Under the pieces are notes generated by a model. That model was not told the DNA's origin. It did no database searches and worked only from the letters and a program-made list of their open reading frames with translations. Both the position numbers and the translations under genes were made by a program. Shown piece by piece: positions 25,116 through 35,951 of a stretch of DNA of 64,000 nt. Location of the stretch: positions 11,995,698-12,059,697 of the forward strand of contig JALIGW010000021.1 of assembly GCA_023053685.1 (NCBI GenBank), read 5' to 3'. Each line of letters begins with the position of its first letter. Position 1 is the first letter of the stretch. This DNA is from Diadophis punctatus similis. Its lineage: Eukaryota; Chordata; Lepidosauria; Squamata; Dipsadidae.

Positions 25116-25912
25116 TTGTTGTTGTTGTTAGTTGTGAAGTCGTGTCCGACCCATCATGACCCCCATGGACAACATGAGTGGTAAATGCCTGGAACTCACT
25201 ACCTGACTCTGTGGTTTCATCACCAAACCCCCAAAACTTTACCCTTAGACTGTCCACTGTTGACCTCATCCGATACCTAAGAGGTCAGTAAGGGGCGTGC
25301 ATAAGTGCACCAGCATGCCTACCGTCCCTGTCCTAATGTTCCCGCTTATCAGTACCCATCTTATGTATACAAACAATGTTTTATCTATGTATATTACCAA
25401 CATGTACTTGACAAAATAAACAAACAAATAAATAAACATTCCTCCAGGCTTCCTGTTCTCTACCATCCTCCAGAGTCCATTTAAGCTCACGCCAACTTCT
25501 TCAGTGACTCCATCCAGCCACCTCATTCTTTGTCGTCCCCTTCTTCTTTTGCCCTCAATCGTTCCCAGCATTAGGCTCTTCTCCAGTGAGTCCTTCCTTC
25601 TCATTAGGTGGCCAAAGTATTTGAGTTTCATCTTCAGGATCTGGCCTTCTAAAGAGCAGTCAGGGCTGATCTCCTCTAGGACTGACCGGTTGGATCGCCT
25701 TGCAGTCCGAGGGACTCGCAGGAGTCTTCTCCAGCACCATAGTCCAAAGGCCTCCATTCTTTGGCGCTCAGCCTTCCTTATGGTCCAACTTTCACAGCCA
25801 TACATTGCAACTGGGAAAACCATAGCCTTGACTATATGCACTTTTGTTGGCAGGGTGATGTCTCTGCTTTTTAGTATGCTGTCTAGATTTGTCATAGCTT
25901 TCCTCCCCAGGA
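25116..25912 (-). pseudogene. BovB (RTE) LINE reverse-transcriptase C-terminal remnant
   Basis: On the minus strand, 25440-25912 encodes the polymerase C-terminus with MYGCESWTIRKAERQRMEAF, LWCWRRLLRVPRTARRSNRS and RRRGRQRMRWLDGVT. These are diagnostic of vertebrate BovB. The element's own 3' end, with CGACTTCACAACTAAC on the minus strand and a GTT-type tail, lies at 25116-25175. The two parts are separated by the LINE at 25176-25434. It is 5'-truncated and not functional. Confidence 0.9.
25176..25434 (+). mobile_element. CR1-superfamily LINE 3' end inserted into BovB
   Basis: Same family as 14660. It begins at the AATGCCTGGAAC coding end, includes the 3' UTR and finishes in an AAAT/AAAC tail. 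AACAT on both sides (25171-25175, 25435-25439) is a plausible target duplication, and BovB sequence resumes cleanly at TCCTCCAGG. Confidence 0.82.
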
Positions 25913-26554
25913 GCAATGAAGACTATATCTCTGACCAAATTTACAAAGCTTATACTTTAGGTGGAACTGAAATCAAAATCTAAGGGCAGTTAAGAACATA
26001 TGTTGTCATTGTTTACAAATATTTTTAGAACAAGAACATTTCTAGCTTCATAGGAGTAATCCCCAATTTTCTCCTTCTTAATGAACTTGGCTTATCATTT
26101 CACAACAAGGGACTTATTAGCCACCAAAAACAGCGGAGACTTGATCCAAAGCTTTATGGATTGAACGCCTGTTTTCAGTTATATGTAATCAACAAATGCA
26201 GTGCCAAACATCTTATCGTTGATAGGTATCTTAAATAACTTGCCACAGCTCAATATCTGAAGTGTGTACTTACTAAGAAGGTTTTTTCCTAAAATGGAAT
26301 GCCTATTTGGTTTTTGACCCCGAAACAATGCAAATCCGCTCAAAACATTCCACTGCAATGTGTCCCTGGTAGAGCAAAATTCAAAAGTGTTCCACAATTT
26401 CAATAAAACAAAATATTTTAAGTCAAAACTCACAGAGTTGGCCCGCAACTCTACATCGGTCACATTCCACATTGTGATCCCCTCGGTAGGAATCTGATCA
26501 CACTCTTATCACAACTCCAGCAAAGCAAACCAGCCCCTCACTCAGAAAAAAAAT
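25913..26554. other. unassigned; minus frame at 26179-26472 noted
   Basis: A 97-codon minus frame adjoins the LTR at 26555 in the position an internal region would occupy. I see no zinc knuckle, protease or polymerase motif in it, and the LTR has its own flanking duplication, so I do not call it a retroelement gene. Confidence 0.35.
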
Positions 26555-26867
26555 TGTCAGAGGCGATAATTAATCTCACAAAGGAGAAGTTTGATCTTTT
26601 CCCGGACATCAAACATTAGAAAAGAAACCGCAGTTTAAAAGTCTAAGTAAAAATGTTTATTTCGGTGCAAAACAATAAATCCTCATTATTCTACATCTCT
26701 GATATAAAAATAGGTCTTGCTTCAATGGAAGCCAGGAACAGAAGGAGAGAATGGAATGCGCACATGCGTACAAGAACATATCAATCACGTGCTCAGGAAT
26801 AAACCATTATATTAGATGCATCTCCCTGCATATACATATAACAGGCAATAAAAATCACTGTGTGACA
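26555..26867 (-). mobile_element. solo LTR, family 1 copy A
   Basis: On the minus strand it begins TGTCACACAGTG and ends in CA. It is homologous along its length to 36137-36459 and 62061-62388. Flanks AAAAT and GAAAT match at 4 of 5 positions. A TTTTTATATC box and AATAAACA-type signal lie on the minus strand. Confidence 0.78.
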
Positions 26868-26940
26868 GAAATGATGCCACTTGAATGAAGTTTCAGGAAC
26901 AGATACCCAGAGTCCTGATCTGGTGAATTTTCTGGGTTCA

Positions 26941-27172
26941 GAATAGCAATAGCAATAGACTTATATACCGCTTCATAGTGCTTTCCAGCCCTCTCTAAGT
27001 GGTTTACAGAGTTCAGCATATTGCGCCCAACAACCTGGGTCCTCATTTTACCGACCTCAGAAGGATGGAAGGCTGAGTCAACCTTGAGCCGGTGAGATTT
27101 GAACAGCTGAACTGCTGAACTAGCAGTAGCCTGCAGTGCTGCATTTAACCACTGCACCATCTCGGCTCTTCA
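26941..27172 (-). mobile_element. tRNA-derived SINE (MIR/L2-tailed family)
   Basis: A minus-strand copy: the tail complement GACTTATATACCGCTTCATA leads, and the head complement CACTGCACCATCTCGGC ends it. Near full length. Confidence 0.87.
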
Positions 27173-27345
27173 GAAAACCTGAATGGAGCATGAATATGGA
27201 GGTGGCAAGCTTCATGTGTCCCAAATAACAAGATGCTAATATCTTGAGGTTCACAAGCCCAGTTACATAGAGCTCAGAATATCTTATTCATCTGATCTTA
27301 TTAATAGCAGTTTTGTCTGCACTGAATATGACTTTTATCTTCCAG

Positions 27346-27427
27346 GCATTTCGCAAATATGACACAAAGTCCTTTGGTTGGAAGGCTCCTCCGTTTTCCC
27401 AAGCAAACGGCCCTGAACAACGCAATG
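27346..27427 (+). CDS. candidate internal exon, unidentified gene
   Basis: A pyrimidine-rich ACTTTTATCTTCCAG acceptor precedes an 82-base open segment, which ends AATG followed by GTGAGC, a good donor. In the frame open throughout, it encodes AFRKYDTKSFGWKAPPFSQA and seven more residues. The length leaves phase 1. No transposon is recognised here. I do not recognise the peptide. Chance splice-like signals occur in any 64 kb window, so this is a lead rather than a gene call. Confidence 0.22.
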
Positions 27428-27664
27428 GTGAGCGAGAAGAGATGCGTTTTTATTTTCAGCATTTCCATAGAGTATCCCTTATAATGAACTTCTGCTTATG
27501 TTCAGTCAGGCTTGTAACAACTTCTCCATCACTTGTGCTCCTGCATAAATTGCTGACGCCACATTTGCATGCTGGAATATAAATGAAAATAGAAACTGCT
27601 ACCAGAAACTGTGGTGGGAGAGAGATGCAAAGGGAGAGAGGACAAAGCAAAGGAGGTAACATAT

Positions 27665-27762
27665 ATGTCCCAAAGGTACTTTTTCAAGAGGCTCTCCTTG
27701 TGTTTCTCTGAAGACTTTGCACTTCGCATCCAAGAAGCTTCTTCTGTCTATTCTCCAATAAT
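27665..27762 (-). mobile_element. Penelope-like repeat fragment
   Basis: The minus-strand form of the family at 36670, recognised by ATCCAAGAAGCTTCTTC and CCCAAAGGTACTTTTTCAAG. The hammerhead-like core is eroded. Confidence 0.6.
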
Positions 27763-27795
27763 ATTCTCCAAATAATATTCTCCAAATAATATTCT

Positions 27796-28260
27796 CCAAA
27801 GCATCTGAGGGCAGGACAAGAAGCAATGGGTGGAAACTAATCAAGGAGAGAAGCAACTTAGAACTATTCTGTATGTGAAGAACGGTTGCAGGAATTGGGT
27901 ATGTCTAGTCTAGTCAAAAGAAGAACCAGGGATGACCTGATAGCAGTCTTCCAATACTTGAAGGGCTGCCACAAAGAAGAGGGAGTCAAACTATTCTCCA
28001 AAGCACATGAGGGCAGGACAAGAAGCAATGGGTGGAACCTAATCAAGGAGAGAAGCAACTTAGAACTAAGGAGAAATTTCCTGACAGTTTGAACAATTAA
28101 TCAGTGGAACAGCTTGCCTCCAGAAGTTGTGAATGCTCCAACACTGGAAGTTTTTAAGAAGAGGTTGGATAACAATTTGTCTGAAGTGGTGTAGGGTTTC
28201 CTGCCTAGGCAGGGGTTGGACTAGAAGACCTCCAAGGTCTCTTCCAACTCTGAATTTCTA
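27796..28260 (+). mobile_element. CR1 LINE 3' end
   Basis: The plus frame encodes SLVKRRTRDDLIAVFQYLKG and, beyond a stop, the RRNFLTV region. It is followed by the CR1 3' UTR (TTCCTGCCTAGGCAGGGGTT, AGAAGACCTCCAAGG). The first 70 bases (27796-27865) are a partial duplicate of 27998-28067. 5'-truncated, inactive. Confidence 0.85.
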
Positions 28261-28261
28261 G

Positions 28262-28376
28262 TCATGCTTTTCTTGGATGATAAATGTCTTCAAGGAAAAA
28301 CAAAGAAAGTCCCATTGCCTCTTGAAAAAGCACCTTTGGGACAACCGTGACCTGGATGACTGAGAAACTCCATAGA
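28262..28376 (+). mobile_element. Penelope-like repeat fragment
   Basis: Plus orientation: TTTTCTTGGATGATAAATG, AAAGCACCTTTGGGACAACC and ATGACTGAGAAACTCCATAG. It directly follows the CR1 tail. Confidence 0.6.
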
Positions 28377-28435
28377 GATGGCATCTAATGAGTCTATTGG
28401 AAGTATGCAGCTACCACAATTTTGGAATAATAGTT

Positions 28436-28765
28436 GAAAGAATAATAGGTGGACAAAAATGCCAAATCCAGTCTAAATACCTGGGTAACTTTGATGAATC
28501 ATAATAATAATCATTAAAATGAACTTAAAAGTGCTGTGGGATAATTGAATTCAAACAGACAGGCACCTGCCACATGACGCTGACTTAACAATTGTTGATA
28601 AGAAAGACCAAACGTCTGGATAGTGGATGTGGCAGTACCTGAAGAGAGCAGAATAAAGGACAGCAGGAGAAGATAATGAAATACAAAAACCTGCAAACAG
28701 AAGTAGAACAAGTGTGGCAAAAAAAAAAAAAAAATCAAGGGTAGCATCAATAAACCCAGAGCATT
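28436..28765 (+). pseudogene. R4-clade LINE C-terminal remnant, part 1
   Basis: Around 28520-28725 the frames spell KVLWDN, IQTDRHLPHDADLTIVDKKD and, after a shift, EIQKPANRS/YKNLQTEVEQVW. This is the region before the C-terminus of R4-clade (Rex6/Dong-like) LINE proteins. Frame changes and stops show decay. The element resumes at 29286 after two SINEs. The first 60 bases resemble its 3' UTR. Confidence 0.6.
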
Positions 28766-28766
28766 T

Positions 28767-28987
28767 TAGCCATGGTAGCACAGTGGTTAGAATGCAGCAT
28801 TGCAGGCCAATTCTGCTAATTCTGCCGACTGCCAGCAGTTCGATCCTGACCGGATCAAGGTTGACTCAGCCTTCCATCCTTCCAAGGTTGGTAAAATGAG
28901 GATCCAGATTGTTGGGGACAATAGGCTGACTCCACTTAGAGAGGACTGTAAAGCACTTTGAAGCAGTATATAAGTTTAAGTGCTATT
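28767..28987 (+). mobile_element. tRNA-derived SINE, inserted in R4 remnant
   Basis: The head GCCATGGTAGCACAGTGG, the full body and the tail TATATAAGTTTAAGTGCTAT are present, merging into TTCTG pentamers. Confidence 0.85.
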
Positions 28988-29068
28988 TTGTTCTGTTCTG
29001 TTCTGTTTTTTATTCCATTCCATTCCATTCCATTCCATTTTCTATGTTCTGTTCTGTTCTGTTCTGTT
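28985..29068. repeat. TTCTG / ATTCC pentamer array
   Basis: Short runs of GTTCT and CATTC units lie between two SINE copies. Confidence 0.9.
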
Positions 29069-29285
29069 GTGGTGGCACCAGGGTTAGAATGCAGTACTGT
29101 AGGCTAACTCTGCCGACTGCTAGCAGTTCAATCCTGGTTCAGGTTTGACTCAGCCTTTCATCCTTCCAAGGTCGGTCAAATGACGACCCAGATTGTTGGG
29201 AGCAAGAGATGCCAATTCTGTAAACCACTTAGATAGGGCACTGTGAAGCAGAATATAAGTCTTAAGTGTTATTACTATTGCTAAC
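29069..29285 (+). mobile_element. tRNA-derived SINE, inserted in R4 remnant
   Basis: A diverged copy with the head GTGGTGGCACCAGGGTTAG and the tail AATATAAGTCTTAAGTG. Confidence 0.82.
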
Positions 29286-29415
29286 AGTAACAGCTACCTC
29301 GGGTACAATCCCAAAACAACTGGAGCACCCCTTGAGCATCATCGCCATTAATAAAAATCACCAGTTGCTACATCTGCCATCCTGCGATGCTGCATTGAGC
29401 ACTATCAAACATCCA
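29286..29415 (+). pseudogene. R4-clade LINE C-terminal remnant, part 2
   Basis: The text GTIPKQLEHPLSIIAI can be read in frame with minor changes, the C-terminal motif also seen at 31270-31455. It is cut by the SINE at 29430. Confidence 0.55.
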
Positions 29416-29429
29416 TATCATCATATATG

Positions 29430-29668
29430 AGCCGAGGTGGCGCAGCGGTTAGAGAGCAGTACTGCAGGCTACTTTAGCTGACTGTGATAATTTGAGTTCA
29501 CCTGTTCAAATCTCACCGGCTCAGGGTTGACTCAGCCTTCCATCCTTCTGAGGTAGGTAAAATGAGGACCCAGATTGTTGGGGGCAATGTAAAATATATA
29601 CTGTACATTGCTTAATGGTGTAAACCTCTTAGAGAGTGCTTGCACTATTAGGTGGTATATAAATCTCA
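29430..29668 (+). mobile_element. tRNA-derived SINE, third in the cluster
   Basis: The head GAGCCGAGGTGGCGCAGCGG and the tail GGTATATAAATCTCACAAAT run straight into a TAGA array. Confidence 0.85.
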
Positions 29669-29669
29669 C

Positions 29670-29675
29670 AAATAA

Positions 29676-29767
<92 letters not shown>

Positions 29768-29790
29768 ATAAAAAATAAATAAATAAATAA

Positions 29791-29879
<89 letters not shown>

Positions 29880-29884
29880 AAATA
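29670..29884. repeat. (TAGA)n-(AAAT)n microsatellite
   Basis: About 23 TAGA units then about 28 AAAT units, grown from the SINE 3' end. Confidence 0.95.
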
Positions 29885-30010
29885 AATAAATATCTGCCTA
29901 TCCCAGGTCCTTTGGGAAGGATTCAATAGGTGGATAAAAAGGCCAAATTCAGTCTGAACCTCTGGCGGACTGTGTGACATATCGCAATAACAATCCACCT
30001 ATTTCATTCT
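29885..30010 (+). mobile_element. R4-clade LINE 3' UTR
   Basis: CCTTTGGGAAGGATTCAATA and GGTGGATAAAAAGGCCAAAT recur at 58905-59035. This is probably the 3' end of the same R4 copy that begins at 28436. Confidence 0.5.
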
Positions 30011-30273
30011 GGAGGCAGTGCAGATATGAATCTGAAAAGATGGATTTGCACAGCTTTATGATATGCACTCATCTGGAACCTGAAAATACAAGTTCAAGGG
30101 AGGATTGCGTAAAAGCGCTGACCCGTAAAAGAAGCAGTGCTTGCTCTCTTCAGTTCTATTAGCTGCTAAAGGTCTCTAGGTTCACTGGTTTTTCTAAGAG
30201 CTGAGTAGCTATGATCTACAGTACATTGAAAATCCTGGAATGATGAGCTTTTCTTTTATGCAAGTGTCATTGT

Positions 30274-30318
<45 letters not shown>

Positions 30319-30600
30319 AAAAAATTGAACCAACACCCTCAAAACAATTGAAAGGATACTAGAAGTCATTTTACTTGCTAAACTTAGTACTTCAGAACAT
30401 CTTGTATCAATGAACATGTGGCATTTTGAACACCAGATTTGAAGGTGTTTCTTTCAGCATGTTTTATATTTATTAAATGATACTGAAATCACATCGCTTT
30501 CACTGAATCTGAAGGAAATGTTTCAGAAACCTAAGGTTTATACTTCCTTCTCAAACTAATTGGTTGGTCCATTGTCAGCCTTGACTTGTTTTCTGTTCTC
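30011..30600. other. unassigned, with (CA)n at 30276-30317
   Basis: About 21 CA units; otherwise nothing is recognised. Confidence 0.6.
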
Positions 30601-30603
30601 CTT

Positions 30604-31042
30604 AGATGAATACATGTAACAAGACATGAGACAGCATACTAAAAAGAAGAGACATCACCCTGCCAACAAAAGTGCGTATAGTCAAGGCAATGGTTTTCCC
30701 AGTTGCAATGTATGGCTATGGACCATAAGGAAGGCCGAGCGCCAAAGAATTGAGGCCTTTGAACTATGATGCTGGAGAAGACTCCTGCGAGTCGCTTTGT
30801 CCTCAAGGCGATCAAACCAGCCAGTCCTAGAGAAGATCAACCCTGACTGCTCTTTAGAAGGCCAGATCCTGAAGATGAAACTCAAATACTTTGGCCACCA
30901 AATGAGAAGGAAGGACTCACTGGAGAAGAGCCTAATGCTTGGAAAGATTGAGGGCAAAAGAAGAAGGGGACAACAGAGAATGAGGTGGCTGGATGGAGTC
31001 ACTGAAACAGTTGGCATGATGGGTTGGACATGACTTTGCAAC

Positions 31043-31044
<2 letters not shown>
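30604..31044 (+). pseudogene. BovB (RTE) LINE 3' end
   Basis: Plus-strand homologue of 25440-25912: SRRSNQPVLEKINPDCSLEG, MKLKYFGHQMRRKDSLEKSL and RRRGQQRMRWLDGVTE, then the terminal GATGGGTTGGACATGACTTT. Stops and a lost segment after ATGTATGGCTATG make it nonfunctional. Confidence 0.9.
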
Positions 31045-31073
<29 letters not shown>

Positions 31074-31133
31074 AAGAAGAAGAAGAAGAAGAAGAAGAAG
31101 AAGAAGAAGAAGAAGAAGAAGAAGAAGAAGAAG

Positions 31134-31163
<30 letters not shown>
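31045..31163. repeat. (GAA)n tail of BovB
   Basis: About 39 trinucleotide units beginning exactly at the BovB 3' terminus. Long polyarginine and polyphenylalanine frames are artefacts. Confidence 0.95.
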
Positions 31164-31164
<1 letters not shown>

Positions 31165-31269
31165 GATATTTATCTCCAAGTGACATATAACTCTCTCAGT
31201 TATCGCTGATTCTCTCTCTTCCAGAATAAAGAGTGTCAGAACTGTTTATGTCAAAATAATAATAAAATG

Positions 31270-31455
31270 GCAAAAGGAAGCAAAGATAGTACCAATGGTG
31301 ATAGGGGCCTTGGGTGCAATCCCAAAACATCTGGAACATCACTTGACCACCATCAGCATTTATAAAGGAACCATCAGTCAATTGCAAAAGGCAACTTTAT
31401 TTGAAACAGCTTACATCCTGTGCCGACACCTTTAGTGCCATCAAAAAAACAACAT
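31270..31455 (+). pseudogene. R4-clade LINE C-terminus
   Basis: Reads VIGALGAIPKHLEHHLTTIS then QLQKATLFETAYILCRHL, which I recognise as the extreme C-terminus of R4-clade polyproteins. Only this end survives. Confidence 0.65.
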
Positions 31456-31462
31456 CCTAGGT

Positions 31463-31605
31463 CAGTGATTCCCAAACTTTTTCAGTCCACCGCCCCCTTG
31501 GTGCTACAAACTCATCCTCAGTGCCTCACACCCCCTTCAGGTGGGCGTGGCTTGGTGGTCAGGTGACCAGGTGGGCGTGGCCAACTTGTAAAATGTGGTG
31601 AAACT
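31463..31605 (+). mobile_element. hAT-like element, 5' end only
   Basis: It starts CAGTGATTCCCAAACTTTTT, a typical hAT terminus, followed by GTGGGCGTGGC motifs. No matching 3' end or duplication is found. Confidence 0.5.
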
Positions 31606-31659
31606 CACTTAACAACATTCTTGCTTAGCAACGAAAATTTTTCAATTGTGATCATAAGT

Positions 31660-32048
<389 letters not shown>

Positions 32049-32266
32049 GTAGAAAGCAACCTTCCCCAAGGCAAATATCTTGTGACAGCAGCTATGAGAT
32101 GCTCCTAAAATTCCAACTTACTCACCAACTCCCAAGACAGGGAATTCTTGACATAGAGTTTATGACTTATAAAATGGTTCCATGCGTGCAGGTATATCTG
32201 GATGAGACAAAGCGAGGGCGTCCCTGAATGTGTGAATGCACATGAGAAACATCCATGCCTTTTCCA

Positions 32267-32268
<2 letters not shown>

Positions 32269-32337
<69 letters not shown>

Positions 32338-32509
32338 TTCCTTCCTTCCTTCCTTCCTTCCTTTCTTTCTTTCTTTCTTTCTTTCCTCCCTTCCCTTCCC
32401 TCCTTTCTTTTTCTATCTGTCTTCCTTCCTTCCTTCTTTCCTTCCTTCCTTCCTTCCTTCCATCTTTCTTTCTTTCTTTCCTTTCTTTCTGTCTATCTTC
32501 CTTCCTTCC
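32269..32509. repeat. TTTC/TTCC polypyrimidine array, second block
   Basis: The same unit types as 31660-32048, separated from it by about 220 bases of unique DNA. Confidence 0.95.
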
Positions 32510-32511
32510 TA

Positions 32512-33185
32512 CCATGTTTCCCTGAAAATAAGACAGGGCCTTATATTTTTTGAACCCCAAAATATGGCCTTGGCCTTATCCAGGGTCTTATTTCCCCCCC
32601 CTTGCCGGTATGAGGCGGGGAGGGGTGAGCGGTCCCTCGTGTCAGCTTCCTGAAGGGTCATAGCAGGCCATCCCATCATTCACGAGCAGCTGATTAGCAG
32701 GTGTCGCTCAGGCCGCGGCCTCCAGCAAGCGTGGCCACTTTTGCAGCCAATTGCGGCTGCAAAAGAAGCCAGAGGCCAATCAATGCACCCCACATGCCTC
32801 GCGCTCTCTTTACCTGTGGTGACAGTCACAGCAGGCAATTCCATCCACAGAACAGCTGCCACGTGGGTGCCACTGCAGCTGGTGCCTCCAGCAAGCGTGA
32901 CCACTTTTGCCATCGATTGTGGCCACAAAAGCAGCAGGAGGCCAAGTGATGCGCCCCACGCGCCGGCCTTCTGAAGTGTACTGTAGCAGCCACTATCCAC
33001 AATTTTTTACCGTTATTTTGTCCCGACCCACGTGGCCCAGTACGGTACTGGAGCTTGCTGAGATCACGAGAAGAGACCGAAGGGAAATTGGGAAATGGGC
33101 ACAAGCAATTGCTGGATCGGAAGATCATTCATAAGAATAGCAGACACAGTATTCACGGATTTGATTTTTAAAACAGAAGACACGG
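32512..33185. mobile_element. TA-flanked TIR-like element in a microsatellite
   Basis: The left end CCATGTTTCCCTGAAAATAA and the right end GAAGACACGG are imperfect inverted repeats with TA on each side. The left flank is the CCTT array, so it appears to have landed at that array's edge. The interior is CpG-containing without a transposase. Confidence 0.6.
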
Positions 33186-33267
33186 TAATGATAAACATTC
33201 GCTACTTCTTTCTCATTTTACATCTGCCCCATTTTAGCCTGAAAGAGAAATTGTGAGGAAAATACGA

Positions 33268-33548
33268 CTGCAGAAAATACGACTTCAGCAACAGAGTGAT
33301 CAATGCCTGGAATGCACTACCAGACTCTGTGGTTTCTTCCCCAAACTCCAAAAACTTTAACCTTAGACTGTCTACAGTCGACCTCTCCTCGTTTCTAAGA
33401 GGTCTGTAAGGGGCGTGCATAAGCGCACCACGGTGCCTACCGTCCCTGTCCTACTGTCCTATTGTCCTCTTTTATCATTACTTTTTACTTATGTTTATAC
33501 AAATTACTACTATACATGTTTGACAAATAAATAAATAAATAAATAAAA
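33268..33548 (+). mobile_element. CR1-superfamily LINE 3' end (family of 14660)
   Basis: Starts in the coding end (GCAACAGAGTGATCAATGCC), passes the stop and 3' UTR, and ends in an AAAT tail. Confidence 0.85.
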
Positions 33549-34192
33549 CACCCTACAAATCAGTATTCTTGCCATGAAGCCATAGAGGCGGTTAAAAGCC
33601 ACTGTTACCAACCCCACAGAAGCTAAATCCACTTGGTATCCTATGGATCGGCCCTTAGAAGATTAATTATAGATCTAATGGAAAATAAGTAAACAACTGG
33701 GTCTAATTGCAAAGCTGTGGGCTCAAGTTTTCTTAATCACACCGGGCTTCGTAAATCTGCCTCCCCCACCCCCAAGTGGCTCGTAGATTTTTGTCGCTCA
33801 CATCTGCTGTGAATCAACTCACATTATTACTTTTACCCAACGGTATCAAAGCAGGTTGATTGAAAATAGATACATAACGCCAACGACGCAATTTTTTGAG
33901 TGCATGGGAAGGTTGCGGCGGGGGGAAAAAACTTAACGGATGGCCTTGCTTTTGTGATCGTTCTATTTTTATTTTTATTTTTTTTACAGTGGCTGGTATG
34001 TCTTTCTCGTGTATTGTAATCAAAATGCCAGGCCTAAAGCAATATTCATCACTGGAACGTAAACTTATTAAGCAAACTGTAATTAGAATGTCGCTGAAGG
34101 GTTACAGGAAAAATACACAAATGTGTCACAAATGTTTCCTTTTTCACGCCGCCTCCTGTGCTTCTGAATAATAAAGAGTTTCAAAGCAAACT
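33549..34192. other. repeat-free sequence, possible conserved noncoding element
   Basis: 33690-34160 has no simple repeat or recognised transposon and an even base composition. Function is unknown. Confidence 0.3.
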
Positions 34193-34203
34193 AATTCCTC
34201 TCC

Positions 34204-34855
34204 TAAATGTTGGAGATGTGAATGTGTGGATGCTACTTATTTCCATATTTGGTGGACTTGTAAGAAAATTAAGGCTTTTTGGATTAAAATATGGTGGATT
34301 ATTCAAAATATTGTAAAGAAAAAAATGAAGTTCACACCACAGTTTTTTTTTTGTTGGGAATAATTGAGGACTGTACTGTAATAAAGACTAAATTGATTTT
34401 GAACTTAATAACTGCTGCCAGGTTGCTGGTAGCACAGTATTGGAAGAAAGAAGATATACCTACCACTGAGGAATGGACAATAAAAGTTGCACATCTGGCA
34501 GAAATGGCAAAAATTTCATCATATCTAAAAGATCACTCAAATGAGAGATATATATACTGGAATGGAGTAAATGGACTGATTATATTCAAAAAAAGTATCA
34601 GATTAAGAAGACATATATAGTGTAATAATGATATATTTTAAGAATTTTAGAAGGGGGTTAATAGCTCTTTAATAATGTGGAGTTAAAAAATTAGAGAAAT
34701 TCTGAATTTAAAATTTGTTAGTATATTTTAAGTTTATGTTTATGGAATATTATACCCTGTGCTTTTTCTGGGAAGTCGGGGGGGAGGGGGGAGGGGGGGG
34801 AGAAAAAGAGAAAAATGTTTGTACTTTGTACTAATAAAACTTTTTGAATAAAAAA
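34204..34855 (+). pseudogene. 5'-truncated L1 LINE, ORF2 C-terminus and 3' UTR
   Basis: The frames read KCWRCECVDATYFHIWWTCK and, after a 1-base shift at a T10 run near 34352, LILNLITAARLLVAQYWKKE with a stop at 34618-34620. This is the C-terminal zinc-knuckle-like part of squamate L1 ORF2. The 3' UTR has a G-rich tract (34779-34800) and ends AATAAAACTTTTTGAATAAA. An 11-base duplication AATTCCTCTCC flanks it (34193-34203 and about 34856-34866). Confidence 0.88.
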
Positions 34856-35054
34856 AATTCCTCTCCACCATTACAAGCAAGATGTGATAGAGGAGAGGAC
34901 AAGCCTTGCCAATTTGTCCACCCTTAGATGTTGAAATTTCACGCTGTTTTTAATGGGAAGGTTTATATCTCCATTCTGGATAGACCGTGAGTAATACATC
35001 CATTTCATTGAAATGTGATTTCTTATCGGGGTCAATGCTGCGGCATTGAATCCA

Positions 35055-35508
35055 TCATAGTCTGGGATTAGACAATTTACAACTACGTTGCCTCCGATCT
35101 GATCTAAATGTAGTTCATAAAATCATATACCAAAATGTCCTTCCTGTTAATGACTACTTCAGCTTCAACCGCAACAATACACGAGCACGTAATAGATTCA
35201 AACTAAATGTAAACCGCTCCAAACTCGACTGCAGAAAATATGACTTCAGCAACAGAGTGATCAATGCCTGGAGTGCACTACCTGACACTGTGGTTTCTTC
35301 CCCAAACCCCAAAAACTTTAACCTTAGACTGTCTACAGTCGACCTCTCCCCGTTTCTAAGAGGTCTGTAAGGGGCGTGCATAAGCGCACCACTGTGCCTA
35401 CCGTCCCTGTCCTACTGTCCTATTGTCCTCTTTTATCGTTACTTTTTACTTATGTTTATACAAATTACTACTATACATGTTTGACAAATAAATAAAATAA
35501 ATAAATAA
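35055..35508 (+). mobile_element. CR1-superfamily LINE 3' end (family of 14660)
   Basis: Coding end in plus orientation with NRNNTRARNRFKLNVNRSKL and FSNRVINAW, then the 3' UTR and an AAAT tail. It matches 14700-15150 closely. 5'-truncated. Confidence 0.85.
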
Positions 35509-35509
35509 A

Positions 35510-35950
35510 AATAGTTAGATACGTGTGGGCACAAAGAGACCCCTAATTTATTCACTGAATTTATATCCTGGGATGTATTTATTCCATCCCATTTATATCC
35601 TCTGTGGAGCTCCATCATTTGGACTTCGGCTTCAATTCCTCATCGAGAAAGAATCGGGATGTAGGTGATTTACTATTTATTGATTATGAAATGCATTTGC
35701 CGCCCTCCTCATCTCATAGTGACCGTCAGCTTTGAACATAAGGAAGGAAAAAAACCTTCAAAGTCATCAAAAATAAATATACCCAATGAAATCACAATAT
35801 AAACTGAATAAAATCATTGACGTAAGATGGAGAAGGAGGCAGGAGGGGGGAGGGGGGATTAGCTGTTACTTATGATGAGGTTTACTTGAGATGTTACTCC
35901 AGGAATGAAAAAGCAGACCCTTCTGACAACTTCTTCCTTACAGGAAATAT
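35510..35950. other. unassigned sequence
   Basis: Nothing supported. A G-rich run lies near 35844-35856. Confidence 0.4.
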
Positions 35951-35951
35951 A

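Noticed and set aside
26179..26472. 97-codon minus frame next to a family 1 LTR, considered as retroelement coding sequence
   Set aside because: No recognisable gag, protease or polymerase motif, no primer-binding site after the LTR, and the LTR has its own flanking near-duplication, so it looks solo.
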